Shown here in pieces: positions 43,072 through 52,100 of a stretch of 64,000 bases of DNA. The notes under the pieces are model-generated. The model ran no database searches. It saw nothing but the letters and a program-made list of their open reading frames with translations, and was not told where the DNA came from. Source of the stretch: Dehalococcoidia bacterium (GTDB lineage: Bacteria > Chloroflexota > Dehalococcoidia > Lucifugimonadales > UBA1123); NCBI GenBank assembly GCA_009838465.1, contig VXRN01000015.1, positions 62,001 to 126,000 on the forward strand, given 5' to 3'. How positions within the stretch are numbered: position 1 is the stretch's first letter; the number at the start of each line of letters is the position of its first letter. The position numbers were made by a program, and so were the translations under genes.

Positions 43072-43833
43072 ATGACTACGAACCGCATGAAAAGTAAACT
43101 GCTCTCCGGCCGGCCCGCGTTCGGGGTCTCGATAATGTTCCCGTCTCCACACATCGTTGACATGGTGGGACGGCTGGGCTTCGACTGGGTGCTGATAGAC
43201 TGCGAACACGGTTCCATTTCGCTCGAAAGCGTCGAACTCATGGTCATGGCAGCCGAGGCCGCCGGTGTTACTCCTATCGCGAGGCCGCCCATCAACTCTT
43301 TCGAGTCAATCGGCCAGTTGATGGACAGGGGAGTGATGGGAGTGCAGGTGCCTCACGTCAACACTGCGGAAGACGCGCGCAGAGCCGTTGAATCGGTCAA
43401 GTACCATCCGTTCGGAGAGCGCGGACTGGCCGCCGGAGTCAGGTCTGCTTCCTACGGGTACGGGATGTCTATGTCCGAATACGCCGAGCATTCGAACAGG
43501 GAGACGCTGGTCTGCGTCCAGCTCGAGGAGGCGGAGGCTATCGAGAATGTGGATGAGATTGTCCAGGTAGGGGGCGTGGATGTGTTCTTCGTGGGTCCGT
43601 CGGACCTGTCACAGTCTTTAGGATACCCGGGACGGGTGGACGCCCCACAGGTGCGAGAGGCGATGGGCAGGACGTTCTCTTCGATAGCGGCTGCGGGAAG
43701 AGTGTCGGGTTCCGCAGGCAGTACCGCCGCCATACGACAATACCTCGATCAGGGCGTCACTTATCTTTACACACATCTGACCACGCTGCTGTCGTCCGCC
43801 GCCGGAGAGTTCATGGACGAGGTGGGTGGCTGA
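43072..43833 (+). CDS. HpcH/HpaI-family aldolase
   Basis: The 253-residue TIM-barrel protein has WVLIDCEHGSIS near residue 40, PIARPP, VQVPHVNTAEDAR and FFVGPSDLSQSLGYPG, characteristic of HpaI-type class II aldolases. These use a divalent metal to split 4-hydroxy-2-oxo acids into pyruvate and an aldehyde, often at the end of aromatic or sugar-acid degradation. I use the ATG at 43072 with AAGGGG before it. It is convergent with the cobalamin operon and alone in its transcription unit. Confidence 0.88.
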   Translation: MTTNRMKSKLLSGRPAFGVSIMFPSPHIVDMVGRLGFDWVLIDCEHGSISLESVELMVMAAEAAGVTPIARPPINSFESIGQLMDRGVMGVQVPHVNTAEDARRAVESVKYHPFGERGLAAGVRSASYGYGMSMSEYAEHSNRETLVCVQLEEAEAIENVDEIVQVGGVDVFFVGPSDLSQSLGYPGRVDAPQVREAMGRTFSSIAAAGRVSGSAGSTAAIRQYLDQGVTYLYTHLTTLLSSAAGEFMDEVGG

Positions 43834-43883
43834 ATAATACAGAAAATGTGGAGAATAACCGCTGAATTCTGGCGCAGCGAACT

Positions 43884-44546
43884 CTACTCCCGCACGGGGA
43901 AGACCAAGATGGTCAGATCGCTGAATTCTGCCTCTTCGGCAGCCAGAGATGAGAGGGTGTACTCGCTGATCGTCTCGCCCGGCAGCGACAGACGCTGCAA
44001 GGCGTAGAGTCGAGAATCGGGAGCAATGCCCTGTTCAAGCAGGTGTGTGGCTATGTCAGCGGGCATGAGGTCGTAGGGGCGGGGCAAGACGATGAGATTG
44101 CGAACGCGACGATTCAGCGCATCTTCGAGTTCCACCAGGCCTTCCTCGTGTCCGTCGCGGGCGTGAAGCGTGATGAACAGGGACGTCTCCATGGACAGGC
44201 CGAGCCGGGCGCACGCCACCTGTACGGAGCTGATTCCGGGTATAAACTCGACGTCGGCGCGTCGGCGCACACGATCCAGCAGTTCCTTCGCAGAGAAATT
44301 CAGGTCGCCCCAGGCGCACACTACGCAGCGTTTGCCCGATTCGGCGTACATAGCAAGTCGATCCAGCACATCTTCCTGGTCGCGGTAGCGCATAGGCAGG
44401 GCTTCGCCGCGTATCCAATGACGCACAGGTCCCAGCACGGTCTCGAACCCGGCTACGTAGTCAGCGTCCCGAATTGCGTCCCGCGCCTTCAGCGTGAGCA
44501 GATCGGGGTCTCCGGGGCCGATTCCTACGATGGTTATGGTCGCCAC
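43884..44546 (-). CDS. cbiE: cobalt-precorrin-7 (C5)-methyltransferase
   Basis: The 220-residue protein has the tetrapyrrole methylase N-terminus VGIGPGDPDLLTLKARDAIRDADYVAG and an Asn/Ser-rich SAM-binding region, matching CbiE, which methylates C5 of the corrin precursor (the CobL N-terminal half in the aerobic route). The start is a GTG at 44546, one base overlapping the pduX stop. It is the last gene of the riboswitch-controlled operon. No CbiT partner is seen here. Confidence 0.88.
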   Translation of the reverse strand: MATITIVGIGPGDPDLLTLKARDAIRDADYVAGFETVLGPVRHWIRGEALPMRYRDQEDVLDRLAMYAESGKRCVVCAWGDLNFSAKELLDRVRRRADVEFIPGISSVQVACARLGLSMETSLFITLHARDGHEEGLVELEDALNRRVRNLIVLPRPYDLMPADIATHLLEQGIAPDSRLYALQRLSLPGETISEYTLSSLAAEEAEFSDLTILVFPVRE

Positions 44547-45484
44547 TATCGGGTCTCCTGGATCTTCGATGATTTCTTGTCCCTTGGGAATATGCCGCCC
44601 TCCACAAGGCGACAGTCGTAGATCTGCTTGAGACCGGGCAGTTCACTCAATGCCCGCGAGACCGCGAATTGTGTGAGTTCCGGGTCGTCCTCGAACAGCA
44701 TTCCGAGGACGGTCCCGCTGTGTGCGGCGTTTACTCCGAGCGCGCCCACGTCGTCCGAGAGGCGCAGAACCGCGTCCAACTGCGGCTTGTGCAGCAGCTT
44801 CTGGTTGGAGACCGCGCTGAGTGTCGCGCCCGACGCTATTTCGTCCGCGCGTCCTCTCTCGATGCCGTGGGTTATGAGATCCAGTGCCTCCTCGAATGTT
44901 GGCTGGAGACGCCGGAGCGTGTCTTCCCTGTTCACGCTGTTGAAATCAAGAGTATCAACCGCCCCGCCGAAGTCCAGGGCCACTACTCGCATGGGTGGAG
45001 GCGTGCCGAGGGTGTCCGCCACTCTGCCCTGTCTGTGGTCGAACCTGGCTAGGCCCGGCAGCATTACGCCGTCGCTGGGCTCGATGAGCAAGGCAATGCG
45101 CGCTATCTCACCCGGGGGCATGGCCGATTCTTCGCCGAGAGCGGCGATCGTGGCGGCGATGGACGCGGATATATCGGCGGTGCTGCTCGCCATGCCCTTG
45201 CCGCGCGGCAGCGGACCGGACAGGGTGAGACTCACGTCCACGTCGAAACGCCCGAAGTGCGCCAATGTAAGCTCGACCGCGCGACGCGACTTAGGCGCGT
45301 CCGGTGGTGCGTCCACCCGACCGCGACCGTTGGAGAGGTAGACGGTCGCGGTCGAGTACATGTCCACGGGACAACTCACGAGGAAGTATTCGCCGTCTAT
45401 CATGCCCTGCGCGAGTTCTCCGCAGCTTCCGGGAACGCTCGCCGACGCCTGGGCAATTGTTCTTGCCGACTCCGCTGTTGTCAT
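44546..45484 (-). CDS. pduX: L-threonine kinase (PduX), cobalamin linker precursor
   Basis: The 312-residue GHMP kinase begins MTTAESARTIAQASASVPGSCGELAQG and has the ATP loop PLPRGKGMASSTADISASI near residue 90. This matches PduX, which phosphorylates L-threonine for the aminopropanol linker between the corrin ring and the lower ligand. The ATG at 45484 lies eight bases past the cobO stop. A longer frame to 45811 covers cobO in another phase and is not real. Its place in the operon suggests the cell makes the linker de novo. Confidence 0.88.
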   Translation of the reverse strand: MTTAESARTIAQASASVPGSCGELAQGMIDGEYFLVSCPVDMYSTATVYLSNGRGRVDAPPDAPKSRRAVELTLAHFGRFDVDVSLTLSGPLPRGKGMASSTADISASIAATIAALGEESAMPPGEIARIALLIEPSDGVMLPGLARFDHRQGRVADTLGTPPPMRVVALDFGGAVDTLDFNSVNREDTLRRLQPTFEEALDLITHGIERGRADEIASGATLSAVSNQKLLHKPQLDAVLRLSDDVGALGVNAAHSGTVLGMLFEDDPELTQFAVSRALSELPGLKQIYDCRLVEGGIFPRDKKSSKIQETR

Positions 45485-45492
45485 GCCGAAGC

Positions 45493-46062
45493 TCAGAACT
45501 CCAGACCCGGCTGCGCCTTGATTCCCTGTTCCTTGTAAGGGTGCTTGATCTCTCGCATCTCGGTTACGAGGTCGGCGAATTCCACCAACTCGTCCGGCGC
45601 ATACCTGCCGGTGATGATCACATGCAGCATATGGGGTTTCTGCTTCAGAGTCTCGATGGCATCCTCGACCGGCACCCAGCCGTAGTGCAGCGGATACGTG
45701 AACTCGTCCAGGATTATGACGTCGTGTTCGTCGGACAGAATTGCCTGCTTGCATATCTCCCACTGCTCGCGCGCGAGGTCCTCGGTGCGCTGCATATCCT
45801 TGCTGCGCCATGTGAAGCCGTCGCCCAGCGCGTTTATCTCTATGTCCAGCTTCTCGGCGGCGCGCTTTTCGCCGAAGCGCGCACCCGTATGCTTCAGGAA
45901 CTGGAACATCTTCACGCGCATATCGCGGCCCCAGGCGCGGAACAGCACGCCCAGCGCGGCGGTCGTCTTTCCCTTGCCGTTGCCGGTGTTGACTACGACC
46001 AGCCCCTTCCTGATGCGCGGGCCCTTGACGGGCTGGTGTTCTCTCTTCGTATCGGTCGCCAT
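45493..46062 (-). CDS. cobO: cob(I)yrinic acid a,c-diamide adenosyltransferase (CobO/BtuR)
   Basis: The 189-residue P-loop protein has NTGNGKGKTTAALG near residue 27 and the conserved DVIILDEFTYPLHYGWV and VIITGRYAPDELVEFAD. It attaches 5'-deoxyadenosine to the cobalt of the corrinoid using ATP, giving adenosylcobamide for mutases. The ATG at 46062 has a GAGAGG site. It lies between cbtA and pduX in the operon. Confidence 0.95.
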   Translation of the reverse strand: MATDTKREHQPVKGPRIRKGLVVVNTGNGKGKTTAALGVLFRAWGRDMRVKMFQFLKHTGARFGEKRAAEKLDIEINALGDGFTWRSKDMQRTEDLAREQWEICKQAILSDEHDVIILDEFTYPLHYGWVPVEDAIETLKQKPHMLHVIITGRYAPDELVEFADLVTEMREIKHPYKEQGIKAQPGLEF

Positions 46063-46084
46063 TTTCCTCTCCTACGCTTCGGCG

Positions 46085-46819
46085 TCACTCTTGCCCCGAC
46101 AACTGGTCCTTTCTGAGCAGGTAGGCGAATCCGACCGCCATGAGGCCCCAGACCAGCAGGTGCCCGATGAGGGACACGTTGTTGAACTCCAGGAGCAGGT
46201 CGGCGGGCACGGGAACCTCGTCGGGGTTGCCCGGGACCAGCCAGAAGATCAGCAGGAGGAATACGACGTATCCCAGTCCCGCGAGGGCATATAGGCGTTG
46301 ACGTGTCGCCTCCGAACCAATGCTCCCTTTGATCTCATAGAGGGCCAGTATCAGGCCCGCCACGCCCAGCGCGGACAGCGCGTAGAATAGCAGGTGAAAA
46401 CCCTGCCTGGATAGCAGGGTTTCCTCCGCCCCTACTCCGGGAGGCACGAACGGGTACTTCACCGAGACCAGGAACGAGATCGCCCAGAAGCCGAGCAGTC
46501 CCGCCGTGATCGCCATCGCCGCCGGTCTGGATTCAGGCAGCGCCAGCCTCAGCAGTCCGTAGGCCGCGGCGAACACCAGGCCGAACACGGCCCCGATAAT
46601 GCCCGTTCCGATTGCCATTCCCACGCGCTGCATCCCCAGCGAGACCAGGGGCGGCTCATCATCCGGTTGTGCGCCGGCGGGCAGGGCGGCGGCGGAACGC
46701 TCCTCTTCTATAACTATGGCTCGCTCTATGACGGGTACGGTGACGATGTTGTGATACACACCCGCGATCAGACCCGCCACGAGTCCGACCAGCACGGCTC
46801 GTAGAATTATTCGCTGCAT
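46085..46819 (-). CDS. cbtA: cobalt transporter CbtA-family membrane protein
   Basis: The 244-residue protein has about five to six membrane helices with a loop YHNIVTVPVIERAIVIEEE after the first and late short charged loops; this is the CbtA layout. It is thought to move cobalt, together with CbtB, and is often controlled by B12 riboswitches. I start it at the ATG 46819, which has AGGAGGT before it; an in-frame start at 46903 would overlap cbtB. It follows cbtB closely. Confidence 0.85.
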   Translation of the reverse strand: MQRIILRAVLVGLVAGLIAGVYHNIVTVPVIERAIVIEEERSAAALPAGAQPDDEPPLVSLGMQRVGMAIGTGIIGAVFGLVFAAAYGLLRLALPESRPAAMAITAGLLGFWAISFLVSVKYPFVPPGVGAEETLLSRQGFHLLFYALSALGVAGLILALYEIKGSIGSEATRQRLYALAGLGYVVFLLLIFWLVPGNPDEVPVPADLLLEFNNVSLIGHLLVWGLMAVGFAYLLRKDQLSGQE

Positions 46820-46893
46820 GATCCGTTCTACCTCCTCGATCACGCTCAAGCCTCCAAGGTAGAGGCGCTCGGATTCTTCCGCCGGTAAACGGG

Positions 46894-47106
46894 TTAGTGG
46901 CACATCAGCGCAACGTGCCGCGCGTGGTGGAAGAACTCGTGAACGTAGTTCATCACGGCGCCGCTGTCGCCGACAAAGGCGGCGGCGTGGACGCTCCCGT
47001 CAACGTAGCCCATCGCGTACAGCAGGACAATCGCACCACCGACCCACGGGGCGACGCCCGCAGCCTTGCGCGCCAGATCTCCGGTATCTCTTACTAGCAT
47101 AGTCAT
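46894..47106 (-). CDS. cbtB: cobalt transporter CbtB-family small membrane protein
   Basis: The 70-residue protein has one membrane helix (residues 20-33, VGGAIVLLYAMGY) and a histidine-rich C-terminus HEFFHHARHVALMCH, typical of CbtB. It likely binds cobalt and works with CbtA. It is 57 bases downstream of chlID in the same operon. Confidence 0.88.
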   Translation of the reverse strand: MTMLVRDTGDLARKAAGVAPWVGGAIVLLYAMGYVDGSVHAAAFVGDSGAVMNYVHEFFHHARHVALMCH

Positions 47107-47163
47107 CGCATTACCTCCTTGCTTTTGGTTTTCACCAATTGACTGCCAGTCGCCAGATTTGAA

Positions 47164-49176
47164 TTAGATTGCGTGGGAATCGAGAAGTTGGGCGTGCCGG
47201 ACTGCGGCACTGATGGTCGTGGCGCGAAGCTCGTCGAGGGGGATGTATTCGCCGCCGAGCGTGTCAGCAATGCGCTGCGCCAGTCCGAAGTGGTTGGAGC
47301 GCGGCGCGGGATCGAGCGCTATGGACTGGACATCGTCCTGTCTCAGGCTCTCGCAAACGCGCAACGCCTGCTCGAACGGGTCGGCATCCTGAATTCCATT
47401 TCGCAGCCCGACATTGGCTCGGCAGTCGGACACGACGACGAGCAGTGGGGGCGTGTCCGGGCTGCGCTGTCTTTGTTGCCTGATGAGTCTCTGCGCGTCA
47501 GCGAGCGCCTGGGCCATTGGCGTTCTTCCACCGGTGGGCAGATTGTCGAGTCGCTGCTGCGCTAGCCTGGGACTGTCCGTTGGCGGCAATACGACCTCCG
47601 AGGTCGTGCCCCGGAACGCGATCATCGCCACCCGGTCGCGCCGCTGGTATGCGTCCATCAATAGCGAGATCACCGCGCCCTTCGCGGCCACCATGCGCTG
47701 ACGCGCTCCCATCGAGCCGCTGGAGTCCACGAGAAAGACAACCAAGTTGCCCACGCGCGATTCGCGTATCTTTTCGCGCAGGTCCCAAGGCTCTAGTTTC
47801 AGGGCGAGATTATTGTCCGTGTAGGCCCTTCGCCTCACCTGGAACGGGGATGCCGCGCGCAATGTAGCGTCCAGCGCAAGGTCCGAAATCCTGTCCTGCG
47901 GTATCTCCGCTCCGACGTACCTGCCGCGACGGTCGCTCACCCTGCTTGTAGTGCGCCGGCCGTGGCTCGCGCGCTGCTTTCCGTCCAGCGCATCTAAATT
48001 CAGCGCGCGCACCTTGAAAGGATCGCCGGTCCCGAACACGTCCTCATCTATGCCGTTGTGCGAATTTTCTTCGGATTGCGGCGGCTCGGGCGGCGTGGCG
48101 TCACCCAGGTCTGGTTCGGGGCTTCGCGACTGTTGCGAGTCCATTATCTGCTGGGCCATTTCCCTGAGCTGCTCGCTGTCGAGTTCGGGGTCGTCGAAGG
48201 GCTGGCGGCGCATACGGTGTAGAAGCGCCATCTCCGCCACCTTCAGCACGTCGTCGGGCGTTACGGTCGTTCTTCCCTCGTAGGCGGCAAACGTCTGGGA
48301 CGCTTTGTATATCACGATGTCCGCGCGAAGCCCGTCCACTTCATGCTCGGCGCACAGTCGCGCGATAAACGTGAGAACGCCGTCGTCCAGCGTCACGGAG
48401 GGCAGTAGCGCCATCGCGTCTGTGATTCGCCGTCGTTCTGCTTTCTCCTCGCGCCCCCAGTCCTCGCTGAACGTGTCGGGGTCGCCTTCGTATGCGATAC
48501 GTCGTCGCACGACCTCGGCCCTGCGCTCGGCTTCCCGTATGTGTTCGATCTCTACTGCCAACCCGAAGCGATCAATGAACTGGGGGCGGAGGTCGCCCTC
48601 CTCCGGGTTCATCGTGCCGATCAACAGGAAACGGGCGGGATGGGAGAAGGATATGCCCTCGCGCTCGACGAAGTTGCGTCCCATCGCCGCCGAGTCGAGC
48701 AGCACGTCAACGACGTGATCGTTGAGCAGATTCACTTCGTCTATGTACAGGATGCCGCGATGGGCGGAGGCGAGCAGGCCGGGCTCGAAACTACGGCGTC
48801 CCTCGCGTATCGCCACTTCGATGTCGAGCTTGCCCACGACGGCCTCTTCGGTCGCGCTTACCGGCAGTTCCACCAGGCGCGCCTGCCGCTGAATCGAGTG
48901 GCCCTGGTCACCAGCGCAGAAGTCGCAGCCATCAAATGGCGAGGAGGGTTCACAACTATACGGGCACCCGGTGACGATCTCTATATCCGGCAGCAGGGCG
49001 GCGAGCGACCTGGCTGCCGTGGACTTGGCGGTGCCCTTCTCGCCACGGATGAGCACACCCCCGATTGCCGGATTGATGGCGTTCAGGATGAGCGCGAGCT
49101 TCATCCGCTCCTGTCCCACAATCGCGCTGAACGGGAATATCGTGTCCTGGGCGCTGTTGGAAAGCTGGGTCGTCAT
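47164..49176 (-). CDS. fused ChlI-ChlD-type chelatase subunit
   Basis: The 670-residue protein joins an AAA+ ChlI-like part (Walker A GEKGTAKS at 45-52, ILYIDEVNLLNDHVVDVLLDSAA as Walker B and helix insert) to an acidic Pro/Gln-rich linker and a ChlD-like von Willebrand A domain with the MIDAS motif DSSGSMGARQ. It also has a CPYSCEP..CDFC insertion near residue 75 with four cysteines. It would energise metal insertion by the CobN subunit. The ATG at 49176 overlaps the cobN stop by four bases (ATGA). Some bacteria use such a fusion in place of CobS and CobT. Confidence 0.9.
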   Translation of the reverse strand: MTTQLSNSAQDTIFPFSAIVGQERMKLALILNAINPAIGGVLIRGEKGTAKSTAARSLAALLPDIEIVTGCPYSCEPSSPFDGCDFCAGDQGHSIQRQARLVELPVSATEEAVVGKLDIEVAIREGRRSFEPGLLASAHRGILYIDEVNLLNDHVVDVLLDSAAMGRNFVEREGISFSHPARFLLIGTMNPEEGDLRPQFIDRFGLAVEIEHIREAERRAEVVRRRIAYEGDPDTFSEDWGREEKAERRRITDAMALLPSVTLDDGVLTFIARLCAEHEVDGLRADIVIYKASQTFAAYEGRTTVTPDDVLKVAEMALLHRMRRQPFDDPELDSEQLREMAQQIMDSQQSRSPEPDLGDATPPEPPQSEENSHNGIDEDVFGTGDPFKVRALNLDALDGKQRASHGRRTTSRVSDRRGRYVGAEIPQDRISDLALDATLRAASPFQVRRRAYTDNNLALKLEPWDLREKIRESRVGNLVVFLVDSSGSMGARQRMVAAKGAVISLLMDAYQRRDRVAMIAFRGTTSEVVLPPTDSPRLAQQRLDNLPTGGRTPMAQALADAQRLIRQQRQRSPDTPPLLVVVSDCRANVGLRNGIQDADPFEQALRVCESLRQDDVQSIALDPAPRSNHFGLAQRIADTLGGEYIPLDELRATTISAAVRHAQLLDSHAI

Positions 49177-52100
49177 CCGGCGCTCTGCTCCTGCCGCTCT
49201 TCGAGCAGCGCCTCCGTCCTGAGATACACACGCCGCAGTTCGTCCAGAATCTCTTCGGGCGGGTCCTCCCACATCTGCCTGTCGGCGGCCTCCATGAGCC
49301 GTTCGGCGATGGCGCGCAGCGCCCAGGGGTTGCTCTGCTCGAAGAATCGCTGCATATCCGCGTCCAGGGCATACCTCTCGGTAACTTCCTGGTACATCCA
49401 GTCGTCAATGATCTGCGCTGTCGCGTCGTACCCGAATATGTAGTCCACGGTCGCCGCGAGCTCGAACGCGCCCTTGTAGCCGTGCCGCTTCATCGAGTCC
49501 ATCCACTTGGGATTCACCACGCGCGATCTGAACACGCGGCGCGCCTCCTCCTTGAGGTCGCGCGTTCGCAACAGGCTTGGGTCCGAGGAATCGCCGAAGA
49601 ACTGCCGCGGGTTCTCTCCGGCCAGCGCACGCACCGTGGCTATCATGCCGCCGTGGAACTGCATGTAATCGTCGGAGTCGAATATGTCGTGCTCGCGGTT
49701 GTCCTGGTTCTTCGTCGCCACGTCTATCGCAGCGAAGCGACGCCTGAATTCAGGCGTCGCGCTCACCCCGTGATGTCGCCTGCCGTATGCGTAGGACCCC
49801 CAGGCGGTATAGACGTTCGCCAGGTCCTCGTCCGACCGCCAGCTTCCGTCGTCTATCGCCTGTAATATGCCCGCGCCGTAGCTCCCGGGCCTGCTGCCGA
49901 ATATCCTGAACAGCGATTCGGCCTCCGCGTCTTCGGAATTGACTCCGTCCGACACTTTCTCAGCGACTTCAGCCATGTAGTGTTTGCGAACGAAGTTGCA
50001 GTCTTCCGGTTCATCCAGGGAAGCTACATTGTGGAATGCGTCGTCCATCATCAGTATCAGGTTCTGGAATGCGTCCCTGAAGAAGCCGCTGATGCGGACC
50101 GTAACGTCTATTCGAGGTCGCCCCAGCTCTTCGAGGGGTATCACCTCCAGTCCGGTCACGCGCCGGCTCTCCTCCTGCCATGTCGGACGCACGCCTACCA
50201 GCGCGAGAATCTGCGCGATGTCGTCCCCGTGGGTACGCATCGCCGAGGTCCCCCACACGCTTATGCCTACCGACTCCGGGTACTCGCCCTCGTCGGTCAT
50301 GTAGCGCTCGACAAGTGAGTCCGCCAGTTGCTTTCCGATCTGCCACGAGGTCTCGGACGGGATACTGCGCGGGTCCATGGAATAGAAGTTTCGCCCAGTG
50401 GGCAGGACGCCCGCCATGCCGCGCGTAGGCGCACCCGCGGGACCCGGCGATATGAAGCGACCGTCGAAGCCTCGCAGCAGCGCGTCTATCTCGTCCGTCG
50501 CCTTTGTCAGGGCCGGGTAGATGCTGTCGCAGACGTAGCGCAGGACGTTGGGAACCTCCCCGGTATCTCCAAGCAACTCCGAGGCGACACGTTCCGCGCT
50601 CGCGCCGTCGAACTGGTTCTCCGACAGCCTCTCGTACATCGTGTGGGATATTTCTTCCAGGCGCTCGATGACGTCGCCCGCGCTGCGTATCGGCGAATGG
50701 CCGTTCACGGAGTGAAGCGAGGCAGGTAGAGACGCGGCGTCCACCGGCGCGCCCCGATTCCTGAGCAGGCCGGAGTAGTCCAGTCCCAGAGCGTCGCCTA
50801 TGGCATGACGAATTCCCGGGACGCTGCCGTTGTTAAGCCTCGTGAGCGCGAGAAGCAGCCCCGTGAGCATCTCCGACTGCGGGACCTCGCCAAGCGTGTG
50901 CAGACCGTCCCGTATCTGCGCGTCCTTCAACTCGCAAATGTACCCGTCTATATGCAGGATGAAGTCGTCGAAGTCGTCCGGGATTTCGTCAACTCCCAGG
51001 TCTTCGTTGAGTCTCGCCCTCTGTACGACCTCCCATATCTGCTGTCTGAGCATGGGCAGCTTCTGAGGGTCCATGCCCTGGGCGCGGGCGTACTCGTCCA
51101 TGAGTTGCTCGCAGCGCGTGATGTCGCCGTAGCTGTCGGCGGTCGTCATCGCTGGCACAAGGTGGTCCACGATTACCGCGTGGCTGCGCCGCTTAGCCTG
51201 GGTACCCTCGCCCGGATTGTTGATGATGAACGGGTAGAAGTGCGGCAGATCGGGCAGACAGACTTCAGGCAGGCACGAGCGCGATAGCCCGACTCCCTTG
51301 CCCGGAGTCCACTCAAGCGTGCCATGCTTGCCCAGGTGTACAACCGCGTCCGCTCCGAAGCCGTCCCGAAGCCATCGGTAGAACGCGACGTAGTGATGCG
51401 TAGGCATGAGTTCGGGACTGTGGTATATGGCGATTGGGTTCTCGCCGAAACCGCGCGGCGGCTGTATTCCGACGAACACGTTGCCCAGTCGCAGGCCCGC
51501 CATGAACAGGTGGCCGTCGTCCACATAGACTTCGCCGGGAGGGTCACCCCAGTCGGACTTCATGGAGTCCTGCACGTCTCTTGGCATGGAGGCGAACTGC
51601 TCATCGTACTCGCTCGCGCTCACCCGTCCCTCGGCGTTGCGCATCTGCTCCGGCGTGAGGAAATCGGCGTCGTATGTGCATCGTTCGATCAGCCTTCGCA
51701 TGAGTTCGTCGCCGTCTTCAGGAATATCTTCTACGAAGTATCCGGCGTCGCGCATCGCGTTCAGCAGGTTGATCGCGGACGCGGGCGTGTCCAGGCCCAC
51801 CGCGTTGCCAAGCCTAGCCGCCTTCGTGGGGTAGTTGCTCAAGACTATGGCGACCTTGCGCTCGGAGACGGGAGTGTGAGACATACGCGCGTAACGGGCC
51901 GCGAGCGACGCTACGCTCTCGGTCTGCTCCACGTTCGGGACGTACCGCCTGAGATCGCCGCCAGAAGCGCCGTTCTGGGACGCCTCCTTGAACGAGACGG
52001 GCACCGTGATGATGCGGCCGTCCAGTTCCGGGAGAGCCACGTTCATAGCCATATCCAGCGGGCTGAGTCCGATGTCGCGCTCCTCCCACATCGCCTGCGG

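Noticed and set aside
45485-45811. N-terminal extension of pduX
   Set aside because: It overlaps the cobO coding region in another phase; family homology starts at the ATG at 45484.
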